64,000 nt of DNA from Planctomyces sp. SH-PL62 (GCA_945893045.1 CAMDEA010000023.1:1-64000), one strand, 5' to 3'; positions 8,322 to 18,346 are shown, numbered from the stretch's first letter. Translations and numbers: made by a program. Notes: generated by a model from the letters alone, not told the origin.

Positions 8322-9236
8322 ATGTGCCTTGCTGCGCGCGTTCAAAACTTGATGCGTTGTCGGCGTGTCCGTTGGACGACATCATCGGTGGGGCGGTCGT
8401 TCGTCGCGCTGGGGATGCTGCTGATGCCCTGGCTCAATGGCTGTGCGACTCATCGAGCACTTCGCCAACACACCGCAGCCGCCAACATCACCGTCGCTGA
8501 TATCTATTATCAGCAAGTCCTGAACAACGTGGCGTGCTTCGCATCAAATCCGATGGCGATGCCCTCGTTCTCGATGGTGACCGCGGGAACGGTGAACATC
8601 GAAGATCAGCAGGGGGCCAGCTTCAATCCCACCTACAGCCCGACGCTGACGCGGATGTCGCAAGGTGGTGGCGCTCTCCCGATTCTCTCGCTGCTCTTCG
8701 GAGTGTCCGCGACGCGATCCGTGACCGAGAATTGGTCGACCACTCCGGTGACCGATTCAGACAACATCCGCCGCCTGCGTTGCGCGTTTCAAATCATCGT
8801 TGGCGCGGGGAATTCCGAGTGTGATCACTGTCAGGATCGGCTCAAAGGTTTCTTCGTCGGGGGAACGGAATCTTACGAGTGCATGTTGCCGCTGGGCTGG
8901 TACTGCGTGGGCGGCAAAGAGGATGTCCCCAAGGACGCTTGCCATGTCGGACAGTATTGCGACACCTACGTTTGGGTGATGCCTGAGGGCGTGGATGGGC
9001 TGACTCGGTTCACCATCACTGTGCTCGACATCGCGACGGGCGAGATTCACGCTCCCCAACGCTCCGTGGTGAAGACGTACAAGGGGGAGCCTAAGCCTGA
9101 GAACCTGGAAACCACACAGGTCACGTCGCAAGAACTCGACGAGGAGGCCCTCAAGGATGCCTCGAAGTTCATGCTGGATCGCGATCGTCCGGAAACGCAG
9201 AACATGAATCGCGGACTCTTCTTTGTGCCACGGTGA
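8322..9236 (+). CDS. putative lipoprotein, function unknown
   Basis: Encodes up to 304 residues. A basic N-terminus (RCRRVRWTTSSVGR) precedes a hydrophobic stretch SFVALGMLLMPW and a lipobox-like LNGC near residue 41, so it is probably a lipoprotein. An ATG at 8352 would give a shorter, more normal signal peptide and may be the real start. The mature part has several Cys residues, including CDHCQDR and an ECMLPLGWYCVGG region, and no domain I know. The sequence after the lipobox (HTAAANITVADIYYQQVLNN) resembles other planctomycete outer-envelope lipoproteins in general style only. It is a single gene between the PSD1/DUF1501 pair and the MNT-HEPN unit. Confidence 0.7.
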   Translation: MCLAARVQNLMRCRRVRWTTSSVGRSFVALGMLLMPWLNGCATHRALRQHTAAANITVADIYYQQVLNNVACFASNPMAMPSFSMVTAGTVNIEDQQGASFNPTYSPTLTRMSQGGGALPILSLLFGVSATRSVTENWSTTPVTDSDNIRRLRCAFQIIVGAGNSECDHCQDRLKGFFVGGTESYECMLPLGWYCVGGKEDVPKDACHVGQYCDTYVWVMPEGVDGLTRFTITVLDIATGEIHAPQRSVVKTYKGEPKPENLETTQVTSQELDEEALKDASKFMLDRDRPETQNMNRGLFFVPR

Positions 9237-9292
9237 TTGCGGCAGAGCGCCGGACAGTCTGTGGCGAACTGTGAGATTCCCATGCGAACTTC

Positions 9293-9320
9293 TTGAGGCG
9301 GACACCGGATGCGATAGACT
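9293..9320 (+). promoter_or_regulatory. possible sigma70-type promoter for MNT-HEPN unit
   Basis: TTGAGG (9293-9298) and TAGACT (9315-9320) are spaced by 16 bases, about 60 bases before the GTG start at 9380. This is a consensus-like reading only. Confidence 0.3.
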
Positions 9321-9379
9321 CACCCCCGCAGTTGGCCGTTCGCAATCCGCTGTCGCTTCCGAATTTCAGAGAAACCACC

Positions 9380-9673
9380 GTGATCGCCAATCGTCAAGAT
9401 TTGTTGAGCTGCTTGAGCTTGGCGAAGCCGTCACTTGAACGCGAGTTTCCGTTACATCGGCTGGCTCTCTTCGGCTCATGGGCGCGCGAGGAAGCATCGG
9501 CTCAGAGTGACGTGGATGTCCTGGTCGAGGTTGATCCAAGTATCGGCCTGAGGTTCATCACTCTGGCGGAGCGGCTGGAAGCTTTGCTGGGAAGACGAGT
9601 GGACCTCGTCTCGCGACGCGCGATTCAACCGCGATTGTGGAAGCTGATCGAACCGGAGTTGATTGATGTCTAA
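9380..9673 (+). CDS. MNT-type nucleotidyltransferase (antitoxin family)
   Basis: From the GTG at 9380 it encodes 97 residues, the usual length of MNT antitoxins; a TTG at 9293 would add 29 residues that look non-conserved. The nucleotidyltransferase core reads LALFGSWAREEASAQSDVDV followed by LVEVD, giving the GS...DxD metal/nucleotide site. A later segment reads LLGRRVDLVSRRAIQPRLW. In the type VII HEPN-MNT system the MNT protein AMPylates a tyrosine of the HEPN RNase and silences it. The gene overlaps the HEPN-NHL gene by 8 bases, so translation is likely coupled. Its active-site residues are all present. Confidence 0.85.
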   Translation: MIANRQDLLSCLSLAKPSLEREFPLHRLALFGSWAREEASAQSDVDVLVEVDPSIGLRFITLAERLEALLGRRVDLVSRRAIQPRLWKLIEPELIDV

Positions 9674-10985
9674 ACGCGATCCACAGATTTTGGTCGCGGA
9701 TGTCCGACTCGCGATTGAAAAAATCGAACGCTATCTCACCGGACTCAATCACGATCAGTTTCTGGCGGATGACCTGCGAAAGGATGCCGTCGCACGCAAC
9801 CTGGAGATCATCGGTGAAGCCGTGCGACAGATGCCGGAAGGTTTCCGGCAAGCTCATGCGGATGTTCCGTGGCAACAAATTGCCGGGCTACGAAACCGAA
9901 TTGTTCACGACTACTTCGGTCTCGACTGGGAAATCATCTGGCATGTTACTCAAACCGAACTCGCAGTCTTGAAAGCCCAATTGCCGAAAGACCCTCTCGT
10001 CGTCGGCTCCGGTGAGTTTCGATATCGAGTCGCTGTCGATTGGCCCCACTGGCCCGACGACTGGAACATGATCGAGGTCGTGGGAGTCGCCACCGATTCG
10101 CAGGATCGCGCGTTCGTCCTCAGCCGAGGCGAGCATCCGGTCACGGTCTTTGATCGCGAGGGCCGATTCCTGTCTTCATGGGGCGAAGGATTGTTCTTGC
10201 GTCCGCACGGCATCACGGTGGCTCCCGATGATACGGTGTTCTGCACCGACGACTTCGGACACACCGTGCGGCAATTCACCACGGACGGCAAGCTGCTGAT
10301 GACGTTGGGAACTCACGGACAACCGTCTGACACCGGCGCGACGAGCATCGACTATCGCACGATCCGACACGCCGGGCCGCCATTTCACTTTCCGACAAAC
10401 GTCGCATTGGCTCCATCCGGTGAGTTGTTTATCTCCGATGGCTACGGCAACGCGCGCATTCACAAATTCACGGCAGAGGGGCGATTGCTGCACTCATGGG
10501 GAGAACCGGGAACTGGTCCGGGACAGTTTCAAATCCCGCATGGCATCGCCATCGACCGACAGGGGACGGTGTATGTGGCCGACCGCGAGAACAGTCGGTT
10601 GCAACTCTTCTCTCCTGACGGCGACTTTCTGACGGAGTGGCCGGACATCGCTCGGCCGTGTGAAGTGGCGATCGACAACGACGGCCGAGTGTTCGTGGCC
10701 GAGGTGGGCTATCGCGCGGGGATGTGGCCGGGCACGATTCCGCCGCATCTGAATGCGACCGGAGGCCGAGTCAGCATCTTCGATTCGCGAGGCCAACTGC
10801 TCGCACGTTGGGGCGGCGGAGACTCCCCGTGTGCTCCGGGAGATTTCTTTGCCCCGCACGACATTTGGTTTGATTCGCGCGGGGATCTGTATGTCTCCGA
10901 AGTTGTCCGCGCTGCATCTGGCAACGTGAAGCCGCCGGTCGGCGACTATCACACGTTGCAGAAGTTCGAGCGGCTGCCGTCGTAG
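9666..10985 (+). CDS. HEPN (HepT-like) domain fused to NHL beta-propeller
   Basis: Encodes 439 residues. Residues 1-108 are a HepT/DUF86 HEPN domain: [20 protein letters not shown], then [19 protein letters not shown], with the catalytic RX4HXY motif at Arg76, His81 and Tyr83. Where HepT proteins normally end (VLKAQLPK), the frame runs directly into [16 protein letters not shown], which looks like the start of a separate secreted or cytosolic NHL-repeat protein. At least five NHL-type repeats follow (for example [20 protein letters not shown] and [20 protein letters not shown]). The HEPN half would be an RNase toxin controlled by the overlapping MNT gene. TTG codons near the junction could start a separate NHL protein. 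The stop codon lies in a GTAG palindromic element. Confidence 0.85.
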   Translation: MSKRDPQILVADVRLAIEKIERYLTGLNHDQFLADDLRKDAVARNLEIIGEAVRQMPEGFRQAHADVPWQQIAGLRNRIVHDYFGLDWEIIWHVTQTELAVLKAQLPKDPLVVGSGEFRYRVAVDWPHWPDDWNMIEVVGVATDSQDRAFVLSRGEHPVTVFDREGRFLSSWGEGLFLRPHGITVAPDDTVFCTDDFGHTVRQFTTDGKLLMTLGTHGQPSDTGATSIDYRTIRHAGPPFHFPTNVALAPSGELFISDGYGNARIHKFTAEGRLLHSWGEPGTGPGQFQIPHGIAIDRQGTVYVADRENSRLQLFSPDGDFLTEWPDIARPCEVAIDNDGRVFVAEVGYRAGMWPGTIPPHLNATGGRVSIFDSRGQLLARWGGGDSPCAPGDFFAPHDIWFDSRGDLYVSEVVRAASGNVKPPVGDYHTLQKFERLPS

Positions 10986-11033
10986 CCGAGTCGCTCTGCG
11001 GCTCGGATCGGCGTCGCGGAGCGACGCCGCTAC
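10982..11033. repeat. GTAG-headed palindromic doublet between convergent genes
   Basis: The element opens with GTAGCCGAG and closes with CGCCGCTAC, with imperfectly complementary arms. The TAG in its head is the stop codon of the HEPN-NHL gene, and the gltD stop lies two bases beyond its other end. It could act as a bidirectional terminator. Confidence 0.7.
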
Positions 11034-11034
11034 G

Positions 11035-12519
11035 TTACGGCAACTGCGTATTTCCCATCAAGAACCGATCGCACTCGCGGGCACATTCGCGGCCCTCGTT
11101 GATGGCCCAGACAATCAGGCTTTGCCCGCGGCGGCAGTCGCCTGAGGCGAACACGCCGGGAATGCTCGTCGTGTACTTGCCGTAGTCCGCTTTGAAGTTG
11201 GAACGCGGGTCCAACTCGATGCCCAGTTGATCGGCCAGCAACTTCTCTGGGCCGAGAAAGCCCAGAGCCAGGAAGACGAGATCGCATTCAAATTCGACTT
11301 CCGAACCTTCGATGCGAGTGAACGGCGCGCCGCCTTTGACGGGCTTGGACCAATCGACTTTCACCGTCGTCAGCGACTTGAGATTGCCGTTCGCGTCGCC
11401 ATTGAATCGAACCGTGTCGATCGCAAACGTACGCGGATCGGCACCGAATTTCGCTTCCGCCTCGGCGTGGCCGTAATCGACTCGGAAGATGCGCGGCCAT
11501 TGCGGCCACGGGTTATTGCCGGCTCGATCGTCGGGCGGCTGCGGGACGATTTCAAAGTTCAACAGGCTGGAGCAACCCTGTCGCATCGACGTGCCGAGGC
11601 AGTCGTTGCCCGTATCACCGCCGCCAATGACGATGACTTTCTTCCCCTCGGCATTGAGAAACTTCCCGTCACGCAGATCGGAGTCCAACAGACTCTTCGT
11701 GTTGGCGTGCAGGAACTCCATCGCAAAGTGGACCCCCTTGAAATCCCGGCCAGGGATCGGCAGATCGCGCGGCTTGGTCGCTCCGGTCGCCAGCACAATC
11801 GCGTCGTTCTCCTCGCGCAGGTGAACGGCGTCGATGTCCTTGCCGACTTCGCAGCTCGTCACGAACTTCACGCCCTCGTCGGCCAGCAAGTTGACGCGCC
11901 GCTGCACGACCCACTTTTCGAGCTTCATGTTCGGGATGCCGTACATCAGCAACCCGCCGATCCGATCCGCTCGTTCGTAGACCGTGACGGAGTGCCCCGC
12001 TCGATTGAGCTGCGCCGCCGCTGCCAGCCCGGCCGGCCCGGAGCCAATCACCGCGACCTTCTTCCCCGTCCGAGTCTTCGGCGGCTCGGCCGTCACCCAG
12101 CCTTCGTCAAATCCCTTGTCGATGATCGAGCACTCGATGTTCTTGATCGTCACCGCCGGCGACGTGATCCCCAGCACGCACGAACCTTCGCACGGGGCCG
12201 GACAGACTCGCCCGGTGAACTCCGGAAAGTTGTTCGTCTTGTGCAGCCGATCAAGCGCCTCGCGCCAGTGCCCGCGATAGACGAGATCGTTCCATTCCGG
12301 GATGAGATTGTTGACGGGGCATCCCGCCGCCATGTTGGCGATCAATCCGCCGGTGTGGCAGAACGGCACGCCGCAATCCATGCACCGCGCCCCCTGCTTG
12401 CGGAGATCCTCCTCCAGCATGTGATGATGAAACTCACGCCAATCCAAAATCCGCAACGCCGGATCACGATCCGTCGGCAACTGCCGATTGAATTCCATAA
12501 AGCCCGTTGGCTTACCCAT
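11035..12519 (-). CDS. gltD: glutamate synthase small subunit
   Basis: Encodes 494 residues, normal for GltD. It passes electrons from NADPH via FAD and iron-sulfur centres to the large subunit. The N-terminal cysteine region reads [15 protein letters not shown], then [20 protein letters not shown] and [16 protein letters not shown], the ligands of the 4Fe-4S clusters. The first dinucleotide site is [17 protein letters not shown] near residue 154, and the second is [20 protein letters not shown] near residue 290. The C-terminus has [19 protein letters not shown], which closes over FAD. It lies 122 bases after gltB on the same strand, so the two form a gltBD operon with gltB first. The start is the ATG at 12519. 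Confidence 0.96.
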   Translation of the reverse strand: MGKPTGFMEFNRQLPTDRDPALRILDWREFHHHMLEEDLRKQGARCMDCGVPFCHTGGLIANMAAGCPVNNLIPEWNDLVYRGHWREALDRLHKTNNFPEFTGRVCPAPCEGSCVLGITSPAVTIKNIECSIIDKGFDEGWVTAEPPKTRTGKKVAVIGSGPAGLAAAAQLNRAGHSVTVYERADRIGGLLMYGIPNMKLEKWVVQRRVNLLADEGVKFVTSCEVGKDIDAVHLREENDAIVLATGATKPRDLPIPGRDFKGVHFAMEFLHANTKSLLDSDLRDGKFLNAEGKKVIVIGGGDTGNDCLGTSMRQGCSSLLNFEIVPQPPDDRAGNNPWPQWPRIFRVDYGHAEAEAKFGADPRTFAIDTVRFNGDANGNLKSLTTVKVDWSKPVKGGAPFTRIEGSEVEFECDLVFLALGFLGPEKLLADQLGIELDPRSNFKADYGKYTTSIPGVFASGDCRRGQSLIVWAINEGRECARECDRFLMGNTQLP

Positions 12520-12641
12520 CGCACTGACTCACTTTCTCGAATGTCGGTCTCTGTCTGTTTTCAATCCGTCCGATCCGCGTTCACTCCACAAAGTTCGCGA
12601 TGCCGGGCGAACACGGATTTCACGGATGACACGGATTCAAG

Positions 12642-15600
12642 TCACACCTGTCCTGCCGCCGTCGCCACAACCTTGGCGGTTTTGGCCGGAGCTTCTTTCG
12701 CCATTTCCGCCAAAGCACGCTTGTAATCGACCGGCATGACCTTGAGGAAATGGTTCAGTTCGGTCTTCCAGTTGGCGAGGATGCGTTTGGCGACGTCGCT
12801 GCTGGTGTAGTTGGCGTGATTCGTGATGAGCCGTTTGAGGTCGGCGATGTCGGAATCGGCTTCGAGTTTTTCCAACTCAACCATTTCCGGGTTGCAATTG
12901 GCTTTGAATTGAGCGTGCGGGTCATAGACGTAGGCGATACCGCCGCTCATGCCGGCGGCGAAGTTGCGGCCCGTCGGGCCGAGCACCACCGCTCGGCCGC
13001 CGGTCATGTATTCGAGGCCGTGGTCGCCGCAGCCTTCGACGACCGCTTCGGCTCCGCTGTTGCGGACGCAGAAGCGTTCGGCGGCGACGCCGTTGAAGTA
13101 CGCTTCGCCGGCGATCGCTCCGTAGAGCGCCACGTTGCCGATGATGATGTTCTTGTCGGTCTCGTAGGTGACCGCTTTCGGCGGGTAGATGATGACGCGA
13201 GCACCGCTGAGTCCCTTGCCGACGTAGTCGTTGGCGTCTCCTTCGAGTTCCAGCGTCACGCCATGCACGGCCCAGGCTCCGAAGCTTTGGCCGGCGTGGC
13301 CGGTGAACTTCAGATGGATCGTGTCGTCGGGCAGGCCGTTCGCGCCCCAGCGTTTGCTGACTTCGTGAGAGAGCGTTGTGCCGGTCGCTCGGTCGGTGTT
13401 CACGATGCGGAGTTCTTTCCGCAGCTTCGTGCCGTTCGCGATCGCCTCGCGACAAATCGGGATCAGCGTCGTCTGGTCGAGCGTGAATTCCAGACCGTGC
13501 CGTTGCCCCACTGAGCAGTACGTCCCGACATTCTCGTGTGGCTTGCGAGCCATCATCAGGATCGGTGAGAGGTCGATCCCCTTGGCTTTCCAGTGATTGA
13601 TCGCGGCGTCGGTCTCCAACAGATCGACTCGGCCGACGAGTTCATTCATCGTGCGGATACCGAGCGAGGCCATGATCTCGCGGCATTCCTCGGCAGCCAT
13701 GAAGAAGTAGTTGATGACGTGCTCCGGCTGCCCGTTGAATTTCTTGCGCAGCTCCGGGTCTTGCGTCGCGATGCCGACGGGGCAGGTATTGAGATGACAC
13801 TTCCGCATCATGATGCAGCCGAGCACGATCAACGGCCCGGTTGCGAATCCGAACTCTTCGGCTCCCAACATGCACGCAATCGCGATATCGCGGCCGGTCT
13901 TCAACTGGCCGTCGGTCTGCAAGCGAACGCGGCTGCGGAGGTCATTCATCACCAGCGTTTGGTGCGTCTCCGCGATGCCGAGTTCCCACGGCAGGCCGGC
14001 GTACTTGATCGACGTCAGCGGACTCGCGCCCGTGCCCCCTTCGGTGCCGGCGATCGTGATGTTGTCGGCGTGACCTTTCGCGACTCCGGCTGCGATCGTG
14101 CCGACGCCCACTTCGCTGACCAGCTTCACGCTGACGCGCGCCGACGGGTTCGCGTTCTTCAAGTCGAAGATGAGCTGAGCGAGATCCTCAATCGAATAGA
14201 TGTCGTGATGCGGCGGCGGACTGATGAGTCCGACTCCGGGCGTGCTGTGCCGAGTCGCCGCGATGATCTTGTCAACTTTGTGGCCGGGGAGTTCGCCCCC
14301 TTCGCCGGGCTTCGCTCCCTGAGCGATCTTGATCTGCAACTCGTCGGCATTCGTGAGATACCAGCTCGATACACCGAACCGACCGCTGGCGACTTGTTTG
14401 ATGGCCGAGCGTCGCGAGTCGCCGTTTGCGTCGGGGATGAACCGCTTGTAGTCCTCGCCCCCTTCGCCGGTGTTGCTCTTGCCGCCGATGCGGTTCATCG
14501 CGATCGCGAGCGACTCGTGAGCGTCCGCCGAGATCGACCCGTAACTCATCGCGCCGGTGCAGAAGCGCTTGACGATTTCCGCAGCCGGTTCGACTTGATC
14601 GAGTGGAATCGGTGTGAGACTGGACTTGATCTTCAACAAGCCTCGCAGGAAACACGCCTTGTGAGTGTCTTCATTCACAATCTGCGCGAAGCGTGTGTAC
14701 GAAGTCTTGTCGCCCGTCCGCGCGGCGTTCTGAATTTCGGCGATCGTGAACGGGTTCCAGGCGTGCTTCTCGCCGGTCTTCCGCCAATGGAACTCGCCGG
14801 GGTTCGGCAGCACCGATGCCGACTGTCCTTCGCGCGGCGGATATCCGACCTCGTGCCGCTGCATCGCTTCGATGCCGAGCACTTCAAAATCCACTCCCTT
14901 GATGCGGCTGGCCGTTCCCGCGAAGCAGTAATCGACGACGCTCTCGTTCAGACCGAGCGCCTCGAAAATCTGAGCACCCTTGTACGACTGCAACGTCGAG
15001 ATGCCCATTTTGCCCATGACCTTGAGCATCCCCTTCTCGACCGCTTTGCGATACGCGGCGACGATCTTGTCGTCGGTCCAATGATCGCCGAGTGTCCCCT
15101 CCTCACGGCATTGCCGCAGCGCCTCGAACGCGAGATACGGATTGATCGCGTCCGCTCCGTAGCCGACCAGCAAGCAGTGATGATGCACTTCGCGAGCCTC
15201 GCCGGTCTCGACGATGATGCCGATGCGCGTCCGCAATTCGTGCCGCACGAGATGCTGATGCACCGCACCGACCGCCAGCAGCGAAGAGACCGGCACTCGT
15301 TCCGGTCCTGTCTTGCGATCCGAGAGCACGATCAAACTGAAACCACTCTCGATCGCCTGCATCGCTTCCTGGCAGATGCGTTCGAGACACCAGCGCAGAC
15401 CCGGATCGCCCTGCGAACGCGGGAACGAGATGTCGATCGTCTTCGTTTTCCAGTGGCGATAATTGAGGTGCCGAATCGACGCCAACTCTTCATTGGTCAG
15501 GATCGGGTTCGGTACGACCAGCCGATGACATTGCCGCTCGGTCGCATCGAGCAGATTGCCTTCCGGTCCGATGAAGCACTCCAGCGACATGATGACTTCT

Positions 15601-17234
15601 TCGCGGATCGAATCGAGTGGCGGGTTCGTGACCTGCGCGAAGAGCTGCTTGAAGTAGTCGTAGATCAATCGCGGCTGATCGCTCAGACACGCCAACGCCG
15701 CATCATTCCCCATCGAACCGAGCGGGTCTTTCTTCGTCTCGATCATCGGAATCATCATGAATTGCAGCGTCTCGGTCGTGTATCCGAACGCCTGCATTTG
15801 CTTGAGCAGCGTCGCCTCGTCGTAACGCGGCGGCACGTCGGCCTTCGGCAGTTCCGAGAGCTTGATCCGCTGACTGGCGAGCCATTCGGCATACGGCCGC
15901 TTGGCGGCGACCGACTGCTTGATCTCTTCATCGGGGATGAGGCGGCCTTGCTCGAAATCGACGAGGAACATCTTGCCCGGCTGCAAGCGTCCCTTGATCG
16001 CGATGTTCTCCGGCGCGATGTCGAGCACTCCGACCTCGGAGGCCATCACGACCTTGTGGTCCTTCGTGACGTAGTACCGGCTTGGCCGCAGTCCGTTCCG
16101 ATCCAGCACCGCTCCGATGTATTGCCCATCGGTGAACGAGATCGACGCTGGCCCATCCCACGGTTCCTGCAACGCCGAGAAGTATTCGTAGAACGACCGC
16201 TTCTCCTCCGACATCGCGTGATGATTCTGCCACGCTTCCGGGATCATCATCATCACCGCTTCGGGCAGCGATCGCCCGGCGTGATAGAGCAACTCCAGTG
16301 CGTTGTCGAAGTTGCCGGAGTCTGAACAGTGTGCCTCACAAATCGGAAACAGCTTTTGCAGATCGCCCGCGAACAGCTCCGACTGCATGACTCCCTGCCG
16401 AGCGTACATCCAATTGACGTTGCCGCGGAGCGTGTTGATCTCGCCGTTGTGAGCCATGAAGCGGCACGGCTGAGCGCGATCCCAGCTCGGAAACGTGTTC
16501 GTCGAGAACCGCGAGTGAATCATCGCCAGATGGCTCGTGTAGTCCGGATCGCGCAGGTCCGGGAAATACGGCATCACTTGGCTCGGCATCATCATCCCCT
16601 TGTAGATGATGATCCGCGTAGACAACGAACAGACATAAAACAGCAACGCCTGCGTCAGCTTCGATTCGTCCCGCAGCCGGTGACTGGCGATCTTGCGGAT
16701 GATGAAAAGCTGCCGATCAAACTCCGCCTGATCGATCCCCTCTTTCGCACCGACAAAAACCATTTCCATCGCCGGCTCGCGTGACCGCGCCGATGGCCCA
16801 ATGTCCGCCGCGTCGGCGTTCGTCGGCACATGCCGCCAGCCGATCAGCGATTGGCCTTGTTCGGTGATGATCTCGTTGACGGTTTTCTTGCAGACTTTTC
16901 GCTCAGCCGGATCGGTCGGCAGGAAGACAATCCCCGCTCCGTATCGACCGCGTGCCGGCAGCGCGGCTTTCAATTCCGTCTTCGCGATCTTCTCCAGGAA
17001 CTCATACGGCAACGCGGTGAGGATGCCGGCTCCGTCGCCGGTGTTCTCTTCGCAGCCGCACGCTCCGCGGTGAGTCATGCGGCGCAGCATCTCGTCCGCG
17101 TCATCGACAATCTGCCGAGATCGCTCCCCCTTGATGTGCGCGACGAAGCCGACGCCGCAAGCGTCATGCTCGAAGGCCGGGTCATACAAACCTTGTTTCT
17201 TGGGCCAGCCGTTGCTTTGAAGTTGAATGGACAT
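12642..17234 (-). CDS. gltB: glutamate synthase large subunit
   Basis: From the ATG at 17234 it encodes 1530 residues, typical of GltB; an upstream frame extension of 29 residues is not conserved-looking. The N-terminal glutamine amidotransferase domain starts at the cysteine in FEHDACGVGFVAH near residue 24, which becomes the mature N-terminus and nucleophile in this family. The FMN-binding synthase domain contains ISPPPHHDIYSIEDLAQLIF. The 3Fe-4S motif CIMMRKCHLNTCPVG has the expected C-x5-C-x4-C spacing. The C-terminal GXGXG beta-helix domain is present (VVEGCGDHGLEYMTGGRAVV). The enzyme makes two glutamates from glutamine and 2-oxoglutarate. It is followed by gltD, and a LysR-type regulator lies upstream on the same strand. 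Confidence 0.96.
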   Translation of the reverse strand: MSIQLQSNGWPKKQGLYDPAFEHDACGVGFVAHIKGERSRQIVDDADEMLRRMTHRGACGCEENTGDGAGILTALPYEFLEKIAKTELKAALPARGRYGAGIVFLPTDPAERKVCKKTVNEIITEQGQSLIGWRHVPTNADAADIGPSARSREPAMEMVFVGAKEGIDQAEFDRQLFIIRKIASHRLRDESKLTQALLFYVCSLSTRIIIYKGMMMPSQVMPYFPDLRDPDYTSHLAMIHSRFSTNTFPSWDRAQPCRFMAHNGEINTLRGNVNWMYARQGVMQSELFAGDLQKLFPICEAHCSDSGNFDNALELLYHAGRSLPEAVMMMIPEAWQNHHAMSEEKRSFYEYFSALQEPWDGPASISFTDGQYIGAVLDRNGLRPSRYYVTKDHKVVMASEVGVLDIAPENIAIKGRLQPGKMFLVDFEQGRLIPDEEIKQSVAAKRPYAEWLASQRIKLSELPKADVPPRYDEATLLKQMQAFGYTTETLQFMMIPMIETKKDPLGSMGNDAALACLSDQPRLIYDYFKQLFAQVTNPPLDSIREEVIMSLECFIGPEGNLLDATERQCHRLVVPNPILTNEELASIRHLNYRHWKTKTIDISFPRSQGDPGLRWCLERICQEAMQAIESGFSLIVLSDRKTGPERVPVSSLLAVGAVHQHLVRHELRTRIGIIVETGEAREVHHHCLLVGYGADAINPYLAFEALRQCREEGTLGDHWTDDKIVAAYRKAVEKGMLKVMGKMGISTLQSYKGAQIFEALGLNESVVDYCFAGTASRIKGVDFEVLGIEAMQRHEVGYPPREGQSASVLPNPGEFHWRKTGEKHAWNPFTIAEIQNAARTGDKTSYTRFAQIVNEDTHKACFLRGLLKIKSSLTPIPLDQVEPAAEIVKRFCTGAMSYGSISADAHESLAIAMNRIGGKSNTGEGGEDYKRFIPDANGDSRRSAIKQVASGRFGVSSWYLTNADELQIKIAQGAKPGEGGELPGHKVDKIIAATRHSTPGVGLISPPPHHDIYSIEDLAQLIFDLKNANPSARVSVKLVSEVGVGTIAAGVAKGHADNITIAGTEGGTGASPLTSIKYAGLPWELGIAETHQTLVMNDLRSRVRLQTDGQLKTGRDIAIACMLGAEEFGFATGPLIVLGCIMMRKCHLNTCPVGIATQDPELRKKFNGQPEHVINYFFMAAEECREIMASLGIRTMNELVGRVDLLETDAAINHWKAKGIDLSPILMMARKPHENVGTYCSVGQRHGLEFTLDQTTLIPICREAIANGTKLRKELRIVNTDRATGTTLSHEVSKRWGANGLPDDTIHLKFTGHAGQSFGAWAVHGVTLELEGDANDYVGKGLSGARVIIYPPKAVTYETDKNIIIGNVALYGAIAGEAYFNGVAAERFCVRNSGAEAVVEGCGDHGLEYMTGGRAVVLGPTGRNFAAGMSGGIAYVYDPHAQFKANCNPEMVELEKLEADSDIADLKRLITNHANYTSSDVAKRILANWKTELNHFLKVMPVDYKRALAEMAKEAPAKTAKVVATAAGQV

Positions 17235-17290
17235 GTCTAAATCTCGTCTAATTTTTGAAAGCTGATTTTGCGTTTGTGTCATTGACCTCT

Positions 17291-17366
17291 CCGTGCTCCG
17301 GCCCTGCCATCCGTGCGGCAACCCATTGATTTGTAGTAACGCACGGATGGCAGGGCCGGAGCACGG
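17291..17366. repeat. perfect 27-bp inverted repeat upstream of gltB
   Basis: Arms at 17291-17317 and 17340-17366 are exact reverse complements around a 22-base loop. It occupies most of the space between the LysR gene and gltB, so it may affect read-through into gltB. Confidence 0.88.
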
Positions 17367-17377
17367 AAAAGAAACCG

Positions 17378-18346
17378 TCAGGTCGCGACTGCCTGGGCCG
17401 ACTTGGCTCGGCCGTTTTTATGAGTGCTGGCTCGATCGACCGGTGGCAGCGAATCGGCCGGTGCTTGGAGCAGTTCTTTGAATTTGCTGGCCGCTGTCGA
17501 GAGTGACTTGTGTCGCCGATGAATCACACCGATCGGCCGATGCCACGCAACATCCTTGAGGTGCAGTGCCACGAGCGTCCCCGCTTCGACTTCACGCTGC
17601 ACGGTTGGTTCGGGGAGGATCGACACGCCGGAACCGATCTCGACCGCGCGTTTGATGTTCTCGATGTTGTCGAACGAGTGGACGACGTTGACCGAAACTT
17701 TGTCGTTCTTCAGCCAGCGGTCGATCTGGCGGCGAATTTTCAGTTCCTCCGTCAGCCCGACGAAGTTCTCGCCTTCCAGCGCCTGCACCGAGACTCCCGA
17801 TTGCTCGCGTCCCTCTTCGACCAGCTTGTGGTCCGGCGGAACGATCAGCACCATCGGCTGACGCTGCCACTCCTGAGCTTTGAACTCGCCCCCTTCTTTC
17901 GGAAACGAGACCAAGCCCAAGTCCGCTTCGTCCGCCAAGACGCGGCGGTAGACCTCATCGGGATGCAAGTAGTCGATCCGCAGTTCGGCATCCGGATACA
18001 GCTCGCGGAACCGAGCGACATAGCGATCCATCTCCGACAACCCGACCGAATAGATCGCGGCGATGCGCACGCGGCCGACGACCTTATCGACCATCTTCCG
18101 CACGCGATCTTCCAACTTGCGAAACTCGTCCAGCAGCGTCCGACAGCCTTCGTGATAAACAACTCCCGCCGGCGTCAGTTCAAACGGCCGCTTGCCGCGA
18201 TCAATCAGTTGCACGCCGAGCCGCTTCTCCAACGCCGCAATCGACTGGCTGACCGACGATTGCGTGACTTCCCGCTCGGCCGCGGCTTTTGAGAAGCTGC
18301 GCAGCGCGACGACATCACAAAACAGCTCGACGTTGGGCAACGGCAT
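17378..18346 (-). CDS. LysR-family transcriptional regulator
   Basis: Encodes 322 residues. The winged helix-turn-helix is at residues about 5-63: VALRSFSKAAAEREVTQSSV, SQSIAALEKRLGVQLIDRGK, then FELTPAGVVYHEG. The effector-binding domain follows (VGRVRIAAIYSVGLSEMDRY, then RIDYLHPDEVYRRV). This is the usual LTTR arrangement of a DNA-binding domain and a two-lobed sensor. The gene lies upstream of gltB in the same direction, separated only by a palindromic element. In Bacillus gltAB is controlled by the LysR protein GltC, so control of gltBD is a possible role but only an inference from position. The ligand cannot be predicted. The C-terminal 35 residues are Ser/Ala/Lys-rich and probably unstructured. 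Confidence 0.9.
   Translation of the reverse strand: MPLPNVELFCDVVALRSFSKAAAEREVTQSSVSQSIAALEKRLGVQLIDRGKRPFELTPAGVVYHEGCRTLLDEFRKLEDRVRKMVDKVVGRVRIAAIYSVGLSEMDRYVARFRELYPDAELRIDYLHPDEVYRRVLADEADLGLVSFPKEGGEFKAQEWQRQPMVLIVPPDHKLVEEGREQSGVSVQALEGENFVGLTEELKIRRQIDRWLKNDKVSVNVVHSFDNIENIKRAVEIGSGVSILPEPTVQREVEAGTLVALHLKDVAWHRPIGVIHRRHKSLSTAASKFKELLQAPADSLPPVDRASTHKNGRAKSAQAVAT

Noticed and set aside
9293-9379. Extended N-terminus of the MNT protein from a TTG
   Set aside because: The extra 29 residues have no family resemblance and the GTG at 9380 gives the usual length.
11227-12726. A 499-codon open frame on the plus strand
   Set aside because: It is antisense to gltD and the end of gltB and has no recognisable motif.
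13593-16325. A 910-codon open frame on the plus strand
   Set aside because: It is wholly antisense to gltB, is rich in Arg, Asp and His as shadow frames in GC-rich DNA are, and has no domain.
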